Positions 42,907-54,509 of a stretch of DNA of 64,000 nucleotides are shown here, in pieces. The position numbers and the translations under genes were made by a program. Every line of letters starts with the position of its first letter. Positions within the stretch are counted from its first letter, which is position 1. The notes beneath the pieces were generated by a model. That model was not told where the DNA came from, searched no databases, and saw only the letters and a program-made list of their open reading frames with translations. This DNA comes from Trachythela sp. YZ-2020 (taxonomy: Eukaryota > Cnidaria > Anthozoa > Malacalcyonacea > Clavulariidae), in assembly GCA_016169945.1 (NCBI GenBank), contig JADLSH010000268.1, forward strand, positions 700,001 through 764,000, written 5' to 3'.

Positions 42907-44583
42907 ATGACTGAGATCGTAAGCGGAGTTTTGAAGCTTACATTTGGCTTTTTAGCGAACAAGGCTCGCAGTGAAATTGCGGAACGTTTGAAAGATGGCG
43001 ACGTCACGGACGAAGAGTGTCGCCGCTTGATCGTCAGCGAACTTGATGACATCAAAACCAAGTTGGATGGTTTGGCGAGAAAGGATTTACTGAGTAGCCT
43101 TTGTTTTCTACAAGAAGGAGTCAATGCACTATATCAGGCTCTACTTCAGTTTAAATCAACTGAGAATACAGCAGAATCGACCGAACAAGCGACCTTAGTT
43201 GAAGCTGCGTCATCCAGAGACACTGGTCCTGGTTCTTCTATCAACGAGGCTGTTGCTTTGATAAATGCCATCACTTCCTTGAAAATACATTCCAGCGAAC
43301 GCTTCAAGTCTGCCATGAAATCATTCGAGCTCGCACATGAAAAAGCCACCGAAGCATTTTGCAACGAAGCCTTGTCAATTGAGGACCGAATTCAAGCGTC
43401 GCAGGTTCGAATGACCTCCAGAATTTTAGAAAAATTGGAATACCCAGACGCAGGCGTAAGCGATTGTCTACAATACCTGAAGCAGCTTCATGATATCGGA
43501 GCTATTCGAGAAATATTTTCGGTTTTGATTCACGGGGGATTCAAGTCGCTTTTTAATAAAACGAAGCGACTTAACAACGCTTCGTCCGTTCACTTCATGA
43601 ACCGACTATTGTTTGATTTCGCCAGAAAGTTCACGAATTTGCGACTAGCGATTTTGGCGGACTGGCCCACAATTTTGCTTGGTAAGAAAAATTACCGTCC
43701 ACTGTTTGGAGAATATCGTCTTGTTGAAAAACTTGAAGAGTCTGGTCTGAAAGTTATGTCATTGTATCCAGATTTCACATTTGGTGATGAAATTTCCTCT
43801 GACCACTCTGTTATAAACAGCAAAAGAGAGATTGTTGCAAAGATGAGTGAAGAGGATACTATTAAAATTTTTAAACCCTCAGGAGAAAGCCGTACATTAT
43901 GTGAAGTTCCCAAAGAAGAGCATGCGTCAGAATGCCGTGTTGCTGCGATGGATATCGATGCCGAAGATAACCTTTACGTCATCACGGGATTTCGAGAAAG
44001 CGATGATCAATCATGGAGTTTTAAGTTGTTTATCTTTGATGAGAATGGAAACAAAAAACTTGAGTCTATGTTACCTTCTCATCTGAATCGGGTGCGCATG
44101 GCAACAAACAAAGACGGGGAGATTGCTATTTTAGATAACGTGGAGAACATTCTCTATATTGGAAATGTATGTATTGACATGAATTCGTTTAAAGTCGACA
44201 AAAGTTTTCATCTCAACGAATTACCTAGCCACCTGCGTGTGAACATACAGTTCTCAGATATTAATGGAGCAGAAATAATTGCCGCAGATCGTGATACTGT
44301 TTATATCTACACAGAAGACGGACAGTTACAACGCAAAATTAAGATACCGAAAGGACATGGAGGGATTTATTCCGTTGCAGTAAATTATGTCACAAAACGT
44401 ATTCTAGTTAAAACTGGCTGCTCATCACCCTACAGTCTTTTCAGTTTCTCAGAAACTGGAGAATTAATAGACAGTTTATGTTTGGGGTCTGGCGAATGGA
44501 TTGAAAATGCTAAGCTAACTTCTCATCCAAATGGCGCAGTTGCTTTAGTTGGTTACAGTGAAGCAGCTTCACTTCAACTGTAG
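42907..44583 (+). CDS. Helical-domain/beta-propeller family protein, copy 4 (intact)
   Basis: 558 residues; used as numbering reference. Helical domain 1-245, beginning EIVSGVLKLTFGFLANKARS, a hydrophobic helix followed by charged helices. Linker 248-288. Six blades, with first-strand turns at N304 (NSK), 351 (DAEDN), 401 (NKDGE), 451 (DINGA), 494 (YVTK) and 540 (HPNGA), and outer turns PSGE (324), DENGN (378), TEDGQ (469) and SETGE (515). Variable loops at 295-300, 313-316, 341-345, 391-397, 439-448, 460-463, 481-487, 504-510, 532-537 and 549-556. No catalytic motif. AATAAA at 44646-44651. The unbroken upstream block makes this the best candidate for an expressed copy. Confidence 0.83.
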   Translation: MTEIVSGVLKLTFGFLANKARSEIAERLKDGDVTDEECRRLIVSELDDIKTKLDGLARKDLLSSLCFLQEGVNALYQALLQFKSTENTAESTEQATLVEAASSRDTGPGSSINEAVALINAITSLKIHSSERFKSAMKSFELAHEKATEAFCNEALSIEDRIQASQVRMTSRILEKLEYPDAGVSDCLQYLKQLHDIGAIREIFSVLIHGGFKSLFNKTKRLNNASSVHFMNRLLFDFARKFTNLRLAILADWPTILLGKKNYRPLFGEYRLVEKLEESGLKVMSLYPDFTFGDEISSDHSVINSKREIVAKMSEEDTIKIFKPSGESRTLCEVPKEEHASECRVAAMDIDAEDNLYVITGFRESDDQSWSFKLFIFDENGNKKLESMLPSHLNRVRMATNKDGEIAILDNVENILYIGNVCIDMNSFKVDKSFHLNELPSHLRVNIQFSDINGAEIIAADRDTVYIYTEDGQLQRKIKIPKGHGGIYSVAVNYVTKRILVKTGCSSPYSLFSFSETGELIDSLCLGSGEWIENAKLTSHPNGAVALVGYSEAASLQL

Positions 44584-45276
44584 TAAAGTCACTTTCATGA
44601 AGGAAAATGTTAAAATGGAATACTTTGACATCAAAGAGCAATGGCAATAAAACTTGAGTTTGTCAAGATTGGTAAAGTCCTTGAACTGTAGTATACAGTC
44701 AAATCTGTATATAACTGTGGAAACTGACTGCTTAATACAGGTCCCTGTCTAATACAGGGCCGGTAAAAACACTAGTTTGCCGTGGTCAATTATATATTTA
44801 AATTCATATGCATTATACGAACACTAAAATAATTTGTTTTTCGTAGCTTTTCATGACGCTGTTTCCCTTGGTCTCATAGACAGTAAATAAGTGTCAAATA
44901 ACCTATATAAGAAAAATATGAATTTGTAAATGAAACCGGAGTTTCAAGTAGAATTAAAGTAAAGAATAGCGACACCGAACTGATGAACAATTCCTAATTG
45001 TGAAGTATAGTTTTGACTTTGATATTTTTGTAAGTAAAAATATATCATTTGTTGAACACAAATTACAACAGCTCAAACTGTTAGATTTACAGTTAATTAA
45101 TGCATGTGACGATCACGTGTACCCAGGAACAAAGCCAAAACGTTAAAGAAACGATCGCTTTTTTTGGAGGGGGGGGGGGCGTAATTGTCAAATGAAAATC
45201 TTTTTGCAAAACACAAAAACAACTTGTTAGCCCTGCATGTATAACACTGAATGCAAATGATAGTTACTTTCAAGAT
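44584..45276 (+). repeat. Conserved 3' flank of copy 4
   Basis: As after copy 1, with AATAAA at 44646 and a G-run of 10 near 45170. Confidence 0.65.
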
Positions 45277-45439
45277 ATGCTGAGGGTCTGTAGAATCAAA
45301 CTACCTGAAAAATACAACAAGAACTTTGACATTTCGACTATAATGGACCTAACTTCCAGACGAAGGAAGGGCCTTCGCTTGAAACGTCGAAGTTCTTTGT
45401 TGTATTTTTCAGGTAGTTTGATCCTAAAGACTCGCAGGA
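45277..45439. mobile_element. 163-bp foldback element, copy 4
   Basis: As at 11020-11182. Confidence 0.65.
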
Positions 45440-45511
45440 TATCGTGTATAGACGTTACCTACACTGAAACTACCCGTTCAAGATATTAATATACTTTCAA
45501 TGTCGTTCTTA

Positions 45512-45702
45512 AGACCTGTTCACACGATCAGATTTGTCGGATCTGATTCTCCTCTTGACGTATGTGATTTACTGGATTTGCTGACAAGAGTAAGGCTATT
45601 GGCTCATACCTGACGAAAAGTGTAGTTGTTGCTGTATTGTGTGAAATCACATACGTCAGGAGGAGAATCGGATTCTACAAATCGGATCGCGTGAACAGAC
45701 CT
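45512..45702. mobile_element. Harbinger-like MITE, copy 4
   Basis: As at 35290-35480; TTA on both sides. Confidence 0.6.
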
Positions 45703-45748
45703 TTAGTTTCAAATACACAATAGCGACATAATTGATATTTTCTTGCTG

Positions 45749-45793
45749 TTAACCCATTAGCTGGCAATGCGCCCAGATGCGCCTTACTTTAGT

Positions 45794-45835
<42 letters not shown>

Positions 45836-45861
45836 TAGGGTACTGCCAGTTAATGAGTTAA
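45749..45861 (+). mobile_element. TTAACCC-type MITE
   Basis: Single copy, TTAACCCATTAGCTGGCAAT to CCAGTTAATGAGTTAA. Confidence 0.6.
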
Positions 45862-46555
45862 TTATAGCTTTTTAGTTATCCTCCTAGCAGACAAACACAC
45901 AAACACACCCACACATACTGTAACCTGCTAGCGAGATAATAACTAGTTAATATACTAGGAGTTACTATCGCAAGGAATTGCTTCCACAGAAGCCGTAAAT
46001 AAGCTGGCTTACGCCTGAGCTCCAGCAGTGCAACAAAGTTTACCACCAGGTATCTTCTTAAAAACATTACTCCTCGTGTTGAACTAAATCTGCATTTATC
46101 ATATTTTACCAAATATGTCAAGAGAGCTATAGAACAAACCAATGAAGCGATCTTTGTCGTTAACTATTATCTAAATACTGAAAATAAGCTACATATTTAT
46201 GAAGGAGTAATTATATTATACCCATTAACTGGCAGTACCCTACCACTGACGAGTAAAATCGTCTGGCGTTCGTTAGACTGAGTAAAATACTAAAGTAGGG
46301 CGCATCTGGGCGCATTGCCAGCTAATAAGTTCATTTTTGCAACATTTTTAAGTTTGCCCTTTCCTATCCCAATCAATGACACATCTCTTTAAAACTACAG
46401 CCACTCTAATACTACAACGGTATAAATACGTTGAACAATCACAGTCAATCACATTGAATTAGTTAACGATCTAAGTATAACGTATCAAATGCTCTAGATA
46501 AACTTTATATTTTAGCCCGGGTTGAGAATTTCAATTCTATATATTCTGCCTTTTG
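45862..46555 (+). repeat. Penelope-like 3' tail, inverted MITE and duplicated flank
   Basis: 46005-46215 is Penelope-like 3' UTR, 46216-46327 an inverted TTAACCC MITE, and 46330-46555 the flank matching 6641-6870 up to the LINE insertion point. Confidence 0.55.
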
Positions 46556-49500
46556 TTCAATTCTATATATTCTGCCTACTCGATGTAGAGTACGAAATAT
46601 TGAGCAAATGAAAACAACAAAGTCTAATTATATTCCCGTCATTCAGTATACAAGAAGGACATATACTGGCTATAGAAATTATAGACGGAATAATGAACGC
46701 CTCGTTGAACATAATAATTTACTCCAAATTCAAGGTCCGTTTTCAAACAATTCGCGAAGGAACAGGCTTTCTATGCCCGTTAGTTGTCCCATTCCACCCC
46801 CTGTAGATGGTCAATCTCAACTACGCGACGGTTTACGGTTTGCATGTGTTAATGCTCGGTCGGTACGAAATAAGACTACGGAATTAGTGGAGTATATTGT
46901 AGACTCGAATATTGATATATGTATTATTACTGAAACATGGCTAAAAGAATACGATTATGTTACTGCTGCGGCGTTGTCGCCCAATGGTTACGGTTTTAAA
47001 GGCTTTCCTAGACAGTCAAATAGAGCAGGTGGTGGAACTGGAATCATGTTTAAAAACTCATTAACTGTATCTATGGTCGAAGGGAAAGAAATGAAATCGT
47101 TTGAATATTCTGAGTGGAATGTTTGCATACACAAACGTAACATTAAATTAGTGGCATTGTATCGCCCTCCATATTCAGAGGCTCATCCAGTGTTGCCTAA
47201 TATATTTTTCGAGGAGTTTTCAAATTATCTTGAGTCAATTGTCATGTCCCCTGAGTCGTTGGTAATTACAGGGGATTTCAATTTTCATCTTGACTGTGCC
47301 TCTGATAACAATGCTAATAAGTTTATTGAACTCTTAGAGACTTTTGGACTATGTCAACATGTAAATGTACCAACTCACTCCTCTGGTCATATACTTGACC
47401 TTATTATCACGCGAGCGAACCTGGATATCAAAATAACCGAACCAACCACCACCACATTTCTCTCGGATCACTTGTTCGTAGAATGCAAATTAGATGTCCC
47501 TCGACCTAATTTATCGGTAAAAGAACTTCGTTTTCGAAAGTTAAAACAGATAAACTTGAACTCTTTTAAAGATGATATTTTGTCGTCCGAATTATATTCT
47601 AGGACAACCTGGCAGGATATAAATGAGTTGGCTAATTGCTATGACAACACCCTTATGCTAATATTGGAAAATCATGCTCCGCTTAAATGTAAGACCATGG
47701 TTATTAGGCCCAAAATACCCTGGTTCAGTGATAACCTTAAGAAGCTCAAGCGGAAGCGAAGAAAATTGGAACGAAAAATGTTAAGAACTCGACGTTCATG
47801 TGACAAAGAAGCATATCGTATAGTGCGTGACGAGTATTCATCCCTACTGAATGAAAGTAAAATATCTTATTATGCCGACTTGATTGATGATTGCGCAGGG
47901 GATTCGAAAAAACTTTTTCGAGTAATCAATATGATATCGAAAAAGCATCAACCTGATCTATTACCACCTCACGATGATCCCCTTGTCTTGGCTAATCAGT
48001 TTGGAGAATACTTCTGTCGGAAGATAGAACTAATTAAAACAGAAATTGACAGCATCGTTGTTGAGACCCCTGCAGTTGAACACCCACAACATGTTCCTAA
48101 ACTAGAGGCTTTCTCCCCCCTTTCAGAGGAAGATGCACACAGAATTATTATGAACTCATCCAATGCCTCTTGTCAGCTAGACCCTATTCCAACATCACTT
48201 GTAAAGACGTGTTGTGATGTTCTTGTTCCAATCATTACCAAAATGGTGAATTTGTCTCTAGAAGATTGTGTCGTACCCGATAAATGGAAAGTTGGTCTTG
48301 TTTTACCTTCGTTGAAAAAGCAGAATCTTGACTTGGTGTTTTGTAACTTTAGACCTGTGAGTAATTTACCATTTGTCTCCAAAATTGCTGAAAAGGCAGT
48401 GCTGCCAGACATGTTAGATCATTGTTCAATTAACTCACTTATGCCATCACATCAGTCGTCCTATCGGAAATTTCACTCCACCGAGACTGCCTTGTTGAAA
48501 GTCCACAACGATATTCTCTTGAATATGGACCAACAAGAGATTACATTACTTGTTCTTTTAGATCTAAGTGCTGCGTTTGATACGATTGACCACACTGTTC
48601 TGTTGGAAACCTTGGAATCTGACTTTGGAATAGTGGGGAATGCCCAGAATTGGATTGCTTCTTTTTTGCTAGGAAGAGAACAACGTATTGTTATTGATCA
48701 AGTTCAATCAGAAGGTCGTGGTTTAACCTCCGGTGTTCCTCAGGGTACTTGCTTGGGACCAGTGCTATTTCTCCTTTACGCTTCAGGAATATTTAAAATA
48801 GTTTCAAAACATCTCCCTTCCGCCCACGGCTTCGCTGACGACACCCAATTATACCTTTCATTTAAACCAACGTCTTCGTCCTCCCAGTCGGATGCTATTC
48901 GACTAATGGAGGAATGCATAGCTGAAGTTCGAGCCTGGTTAATTGGACATAAACTGTTAATTAATGATACAAAGACTGAGTTTCTGATCATTGGTTCCAG
49001 ACAGCAGCTGACTAAGGTGACCGTTAACTCTATTAATGTTGGAGAATCCATGATTATGCCGATATCATCTGTGCGCAACCTTGGTACTTGGTTCGATAAT
49101 CAAATGTCAATGAGTGTCCACGTTGGAAAAGTTTGCAGCAAGGCATTTCGTAGTTTGTATAACATTCGTCAAATTCGAAAGTTTTTAACTCCTGACTCGA
49201 CGAAAACACTAATTCATGCCTTAGTCACATCACATCTTGACTACTGTAACTCTTTGTTATATGGTATACCCCAGTACCAATTTAATAGATTACAGAGAAT
49301 TTTGAACGCTGCTGCTCGAGTCGTCTGCGTAGTTCCTAAGTTTGAGCATATCTCACCAATCTTAAAGAAGCTGCATTGGTTGCCTGTTCGATATCGCGTG
49401 GAGTTTAAAATTGCTCTCATTGTTTTTAAAGTGTTACATGGGGAGGCACCTGCATACCTTGAGAACTTGCTTCGATTAAAGGACGTAGGAACTTATCGTT

Positions 49501-49872
49501 TAAGATCTAGTGAACAGAAACTACTCGTTGTTCCAAGAACAACTTGTAAAACATTTGGAGACCGTGCTTTTCTAAAAGCTGGTCCTGTTGTGTGGAATAG
49601 CTTGCCTCTTAATATAAGAGAAACTTCCAATGTTTCAACTTTTAAGAAACTCTTAAAGACCTTTTTGTTCACAAAGGCCTTTGATTTATAGAAAGACTTG
49701 TAGTTTTTAGCAATTTTATGATATAACATTTTGGACTCCTGTAAAAGATATATATTTATACATACATTTATTTATATAGTTAGATAACAAAAGTTGTAAG
49801 TTGTAAACTGCGCTTTAGAATATTTATAGTTTCAGCGCAATATAAATACTTTTTAAATTAAATTAAATTAAA
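46556..49872 (+). mobile_element. CR1/L2-like LINE, apparently complete
   Basis: Non-LTR element with one long intact ORF, a short 5' leader and a 3' UTR ending in (ATTAA)n-type repeats (TTTAAATTAAATTAAATTAA at about 49853). Unoccupied sequence at about 6868 runs TTCTGCCTTTTGTTGAAATA. At the occupied site, about 15 bp of target (GAAATACTGTAGCTG) is missing and CAATTCTATATATTCTGCC is duplicated at the 5' junction (46532, 46557). No simple target duplication, so element edges are approximate. Confidence 0.88.
46608..49691 (+). CDS. LINE endonuclease/reverse transcriptase (ORF2-like), intact
   Basis: 1027 codons. N-terminal apurinic-type endonuclease: CVNARSVRNK (about 80), ITETWL, GTGIMFKN, ITGDFNFHLD (about 220), SDHLFVECKL (about 286). 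Then a basic linker (LKKLKRKRRKLERKM) and reverse transcriptase: NFRPVSNLPFVSKIAEK, QSSYRKFHSTETALL, LLDLSAAFDTIDH, SGVPQGTCLGPVLF, and the catalytic FADD (about 741). The C-terminal domain ends PVVWNSLPLNIRETSN, as in CR1/L2-type elements. No stop or frameshift, so it may be or recently have been active. A separate ORF1 was not found; the leader is only about 50 bp. Confidence 0.92.
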   Translation: MKTTKSNYIPVIQYTRRTYTGYRNYRRNNERLVEHNNLLQIQGPFSNNSRRNRLSMPVSCPIPPPVDGQSQLRDGLRFACVNARSVRNKTTELVEYIVDSNIDICIITETWLKEYDYVTAAALSPNGYGFKGFPRQSNRAGGGTGIMFKNSLTVSMVEGKEMKSFEYSEWNVCIHKRNIKLVALYRPPYSEAHPVLPNIFFEEFSNYLESIVMSPESLVITGDFNFHLDCASDNNANKFIELLETFGLCQHVNVPTHSSGHILDLIITRANLDIKITEPTTTTFLSDHLFVECKLDVPRPNLSVKELRFRKLKQINLNSFKDDILSSELYSRTTWQDINELANCYDNTLMLILENHAPLKCKTMVIRPKIPWFSDNLKKLKRKRRKLERKMLRTRRSCDKEAYRIVRDEYSSLLNESKISYYADLIDDCAGDSKKLFRVINMISKKHQPDLLPPHDDPLVLANQFGEYFCRKIELIKTEIDSIVVETPAVEHPQHVPKLEAFSPLSEEDAHRIIMNSSNASCQLDPIPTSLVKTCCDVLVPIITKMVNLSLEDCVVPDKWKVGLVLPSLKKQNLDLVFCNFRPVSNLPFVSKIAEKAVLPDMLDHCSINSLMPSHQSSYRKFHSTETALLKVHNDILLNMDQQEITLLVLLDLSAAFDTIDHTVLLETLESDFGIVGNAQNWIASFLLGREQRIVIDQVQSEGRGLTSGVPQGTCLGPVLFLLYASGIFKIVSKHLPSAHGFADDTQLYLSFKPTSSSSQSDAIRLMEECIAEVRAWLIGHKLLINDTKTEFLIIGSRQQLTKVTVNSINVGESMIMPISSVRNLGTWFDNQMSMSVHVGKVCSKAFRSLYNIRQIRKFLTPDSTKTLIHALVTSHLDYCNSLLYGIPQYQFNRLQRILNAAARVVCVVPKFEHISPILKKLHWLPVRYRVEFKIALIVFKVLHGEAPAYLENLLRLKDVGTYRLRSSEQKLLVVPRTTCKTFGDRAFLKAGPVVWNSLPLNIRETSNVSTFKKLLKTFLFTKAFDL

Positions 49873-51497
49873 ATTATACAGTTGACTGATGCATTTGTGT
49901 TTTGCATTTGCGTCTCTTGGAAGTTGAAGACACTCCCGATTTCCGTTGCAAATTATGAAATTACAATAATTACAAAAATTTGATCTAACAATATAGCCAA
50001 ACTAGGTGCAGTTCTCTTCAACACAAAGAAGATGTTTTGAATTCGCGAAACAGACTCCCTATCTTTGGCAGAAAGCGTATATCGCCTGACGTTAGGAAAC
50101 ACTAGAAAACTTGTACTGTACTTATGAATAATTTTGCAAAGTCTGAAACGAAAAGTTCCTGAATTCGCGAAACAGACTTCCTATCTTTGGCAGAAAGACT
50201 GACGTTAGGAAACACTCGAAAACTTGTACTGTGCTTCTGAATAATTTTGCAAAGTATGTTTCGAAGTCTGAAACGAAAAGTTCCTACGTTATTAGGTATA
50301 AACACAACCGGAATATTTGTAGAACATGCACCAACCCAGCAAATCAGAAATGCGTTATGTGGAGTTAAAACACAGTCAAGTAGTTTTTTAGAGCTTAGAT
50401 ATCTATCCGAAGAAACAGATATAGATGGAGAGCTCTTCGAATCCTCTCATACTGCATGAACACATGAAGTACAAAGTGCACAGGTTTCCCGTGTTGTCAA
50501 AAATGGAAAGAAGCCATATCGTAGGATGTTAGCATGAAGTCTATGCGAATAACCAATTCCAACAGGCTTGTATAGCAATATATATGCCTGATGAACAGAA
50601 AGAATCTTAAAGAGACTTCCTATATCTTTATCAAACAGTGTATCGTCTTCAATTCAAATAGTATTCGACAATTTTGGTTATGACTTATGAATTAATTTGT
50701 TCAAAAATATGTTTCGACATCTGATCAAATCTGAATATTAATGCTAACAATGTAAAGGGGATAGGAAGTGGACAGAGCAGGAACGTATGGTCAATGTTAA
50801 GAAATATTAAAGAGGTTAGACTTTACTCTACAGCATTAAGAGTTTTAAAATCACCACAGTGCATAATATACCTACATAATACACTCTCTATTACACTGAT
50901 AATTTGATCTAGCAATACCTACGCACATTATAGATGAATGAAGAAAATTAATATAACCTATAGCTTTACTGAACACAAAGAATGTCTTTCTATATCGAAG
51001 TTGTGAAGAGGCTTCCTATTTTAATCACAAAGGTGTGAAAGCGAATTTCGTTTCAACAAATATCCCGAAACTTGTACTTTTGAAATAAACGTGTCGTTTT
51101 TTAAAACAACAATTAAGAAGTACGGCTGCATGGAGTGCTTCCTGTATACACAATCTTTGAAAACATACATTGGGACAATCTAGTTTTAACATGCATTCGG
51201 AGTATTACAGCATTTTTTATATAGTTATTTCCCCTCTTTCTCCCCCACCCACGTCAATGTTGTGATTTGGTCAACCGACATCCTCTTTTTACGAAATTGG
51301 GTGCAGTTCTCTTCAACACAAAGAATATGTTTTTGCTAAAACGACTTCCTATCATATCAGGAAGCTCATCATCACAACGTCAAGAAACACTCGGAAAGTA
51401 TATTTGCGAATAATTAATTAATGCAATCTGTTGATCTTGTGACTGTCTCAAGGTATAAATATACGTTTGTTGTGGTGAATGCTTCACTAATTTCAAG
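49873..51497. repeat. Segmentally duplicated 5' flank of copy 5
   Basis: Matches 6885-8640 with small indels and lacks about 190 bp of the AACAAGTTGTTG region (7565-7755). Proximal TATAAA at 51454-51459. A mini-ORF homologue at 50326-50459 is frameshifted by 1 nt. Confidence 0.65.
50326..50459 (+). pseudogene. Conserved mini-ORF, copy c (frameshifted)
   Basis: Same sequence as 5502-5636 and 7338-7472 with a 1-nt deletion in the run after GAGTTAAAA. The FLELRYLSEETDIDGELFES part remains, read from another upstream frame. Confidence 0.25.
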
Positions 51498-53146
51498 ATG
51501 ACTGAGATCGTAAGCGGAGTTTTGAAGCTTACATTTGGCTTTTTAGCGAACAAGGCTCGCAGTGAAATTGCGGAACGTTTGAAAGATGGCGACGTCACGG
51601 ACGAAGAATGTCGGCGCTTAATCGTCAGCAAACTTTATGATATCAAAACCAAGTTGGATGGTTTAGCGAGAAAGGATTTACTCAGTAGCCTTTGTTTTCT
51701 ACAAGATGGAGTCAATGCACTATACCAGGCTCTACTTCAGTTTAAATCAACTGAGAATACAGCAGAATCGACCGAACAAGCGACCTTAGTTGAAGCTGCG
51801 TCATCCAGAGACACTGGTCCTGATTCTTCTATCAACGAGGCTATTGCTTTGATAAATGCCTTCAGTTCATTGAAAATACATTCCAACGAACACTGTAAGT
51901 CAGCCATAGAATCGTTCAAACTCGCACATGAAAAAGCCACCGAAGCATTCTGCAACGAAGCCTTGTCAATTGAGGACCGAATTCAAGCGTCCCAAGTTCG
52001 AATGGCGGCCAGAATTTTAGAAAAATTGGAATACCCAGACGCAGGCGTAAGCGATTGTCTACAATACCTGAAGCAGCTTCATGATATCGGAGCTATTCGA
52101 GAAATGTTTTCTGTTTTGCATGACGGGGGATTCAAATCGCGGCTTAATAAAACGAAACGACTTAATAACGCTTCGTCCGTTCACTTAATGAACCGACTAT
52201 TGTTTGATTTCTCCAGAAAGTTCACGAATTTTCGACTGGCGATTTTGGCGGACTGGCCCACAATTTTGCTTGGTAAGAAAAATTACCGTCCCGTGTTTGG
52301 AGAATATCGTGTTGTTGAAAAACTTGAAGAGTCTGGTGCGAAAGTTATGTCACTGTATCCAGATTTTACATTTGGTGATAAAATTTACCCTTACCACTCT
52401 GTTCTAAACAGCAAAAGAGAGATTGTTACAAAGATGTATGAAGAGGATACTATTAAAATTTTTAAACCCTCAGGAGAAAGCCGTACATTATGTGAAGTTC
52501 CCAAAGAAGAGCATGCGTCAAGATGCGATGTTGTTGCGATGGATATCGATGCCGAAGATAACCTTTACGTCATCACGGGATTTCAAGAAAGCTATGGTCA
52601 ACCATGGAGTTTTAAGTTGTTTATCTTTGATGCGAATGGAAACAAAAAACTTGAGTCTCCGTTACCGTTTCTTCTGAATTCGGTGCGCATGGCAATAAAC
52701 AAAGACGGGAAGATTGCTATTTTAGATATCGTGGAGAACATTCTGTATATTGGAAATGTATGTATTGAGCTGAATTCGTTTAAAGTCGACAAAAGTTTTC
52801 ATCTCAACGAATTATCTAGCGACCAGTGTGTGTACATACGGTTCTCAGATATTAATGGAGCAGAAATAATTGCCGCAGGAAGTCGTACTGTTTTTATCTA
52901 CACAGAAAACGGACAGTTCAACGCACAATTAGGATACCGGAAGGACATGGATTGATTTATTCGGTTGCAGTAAATCATGTCACAAAACGTATTCTAGTTA
53001 AAACTGGCTACTCATCACCCTGCAGTGTATTTAGTTTCTCGGAAACTGGAGAATTAATATACAGTTTATGTTTGGGGTCTAGCGAATGGATTCCAGACGC
53101 AGTTGCTTTCGTTGGTTACAGAGGAGCAGCTTTTCTTCAACTGTAG
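51498..53146 (+). pseudogene. Helical-domain/beta-propeller family, copy 5 (frameshifted)
   Basis: Open for 485 codons from the conserved Met, then out of frame after YTENGQF because one A is missing in GGACAGTTCAACG (others GGACAGTTACAACG, about 52918). The proper frame resumes at 52952 and ends at 53146. A separate in-frame 27-bp deletion removes most of the ..AEITSHPNGA blade-6 strand (SSEWIPDAVAFVG). Helical domain intact; linker of the LADWPTILLGKKNYRP type. The truncated product would lose blades 5-6, so the propeller could not close. Variable loops: KIYPYHS, FLLNSVRM, LSSDQCVYIR. AATAAA at 53214-53219. Confidence 0.82.
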
Positions 53147-53852
53147 TAAAATCACTTTCATGTCGAATGAAAATGTTTAAAAATGCAATACTTTGACATC
53201 AAAGAGCAATGGTAATAAAACTTTGTTTGTCAAGATTGGTAAACTGCTTGAACTGTAGTATACAGTCGAATCTGTATATAACTGTGGAAACTGACTGCTT
53301 AAAACAGGTCCCCGTCTAATACAGGGCCGGTAAAAACACTAGTTTGTCGTGGTCAATTATATATTTAAATTCATATGCATTATACGAACACTAAAATAAT
53401 TTGTTTTTCGTAGCTTTTCATGACGCTGTTTCCCTTGGCCTCATAGACAGTAAATAAGTGTCAAATAACCTATATAAGAAAAATATGAATTTGTAACTGA
53501 AACCGGAGTTTCAAGTAGAATTAAAGTAAATAATAGCGACACCGAACTGATGAACAATTCTTAATTGTGTAGTATAGTTTTGACTTTGTTTTTTTTGTAA
53601 GTAAAAATATATCATTTGTTGAACACAAATTACAACAGCTCAAACTGTTAGATTTACAGTTAATTAATGCATGTGACGATCACGTGTACCCAGGAACAAA
53701 GACAAAACGTTAAGAAAACGATCGCTTTTTGGGGGGCGTAATTGTCAGATGAAAATCTTTTTGCAAAATTCAAAAACAATTGCAAAATTCAAAAACAACT
53801 TGTTAGCACTGCATGTATAACACTGAATGCAAATGATAGTTACTTTCAAGAT
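53147..53852 (+). repeat. Conserved 3' flank of copy 5
   Basis: As after copy 1, with AATAAA at 53214 and a short tandem repeat of TTGCAAAATTCAAAAACAA at 53760-53797. Confidence 0.6.
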
Positions 53853-54015
53853 ATGCTGAGGGTCTGTAGAATCAAACTACCTGAAAAATACAACAAGAAC
53901 TTTGACATTTCGACTATAATGGACCTAACTTCCAGACGAAGGAAGGGTCTTCGCTTGAAACATCGAAGTTCTTTGTTGTATTTTTCAGGTTGTTTGATCC
54001 TAAAGACTCGCAGCA
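53853..54015. mobile_element. 163-bp foldback element, copy 5
   Basis: As at 11020-11182; shares the GGAAGGGTCTTCG variant with copy 1. Confidence 0.65.
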
Positions 54016-54087
54016 TATCGTGTATAGACGTTACCTACACTGAAACTACCCGTTCAAGATATTAATATACTTTCAATGTCGTTCTTA

Positions 54088-54277
54088 AGACCTGTTCACA
54101 CGATCAGATTTGTCGCATCTGATTCTCCTCTTGACGTATGTCATTTACTGGATTAGCTGACAAGAGTAAGGCTATTGGCTCATACCTGACGAAAAGTGTA
54201 GTAGTTGCTGTATTGTGTGAAATCACATACGTCAGGAGGAGATTCGGATACGACAAATCGGATCGTGTGAACAGACT
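54088..54277. mobile_element. Harbinger-like MITE, copy 5
   Basis: Right end altered (GAACAGACTGTGTGAGAAGG), joining sequence that in copy 1 also leads to the protease exon. Confidence 0.55.
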
Positions 54278-54509
54278 GTGTGAGAAGGGGGGGGGCAACA
54301 ATAAATTATCAAGTTAACTGGGGGGCTTCTTTCTGGCTAAAATTTAAAGATCACTATAGCCTCACCTCTATATAAATTATGAACGCTTCCTAAATATCAA
54401 TTATCTACAGGAATTTTTACTCTGAGTCCATTTCAGCCTGCAATCCTTCATTTCAATGTAATACTAATAGTTGACATATTTATTGAGGCAATATTATTTT
54501 CGTCTACAG

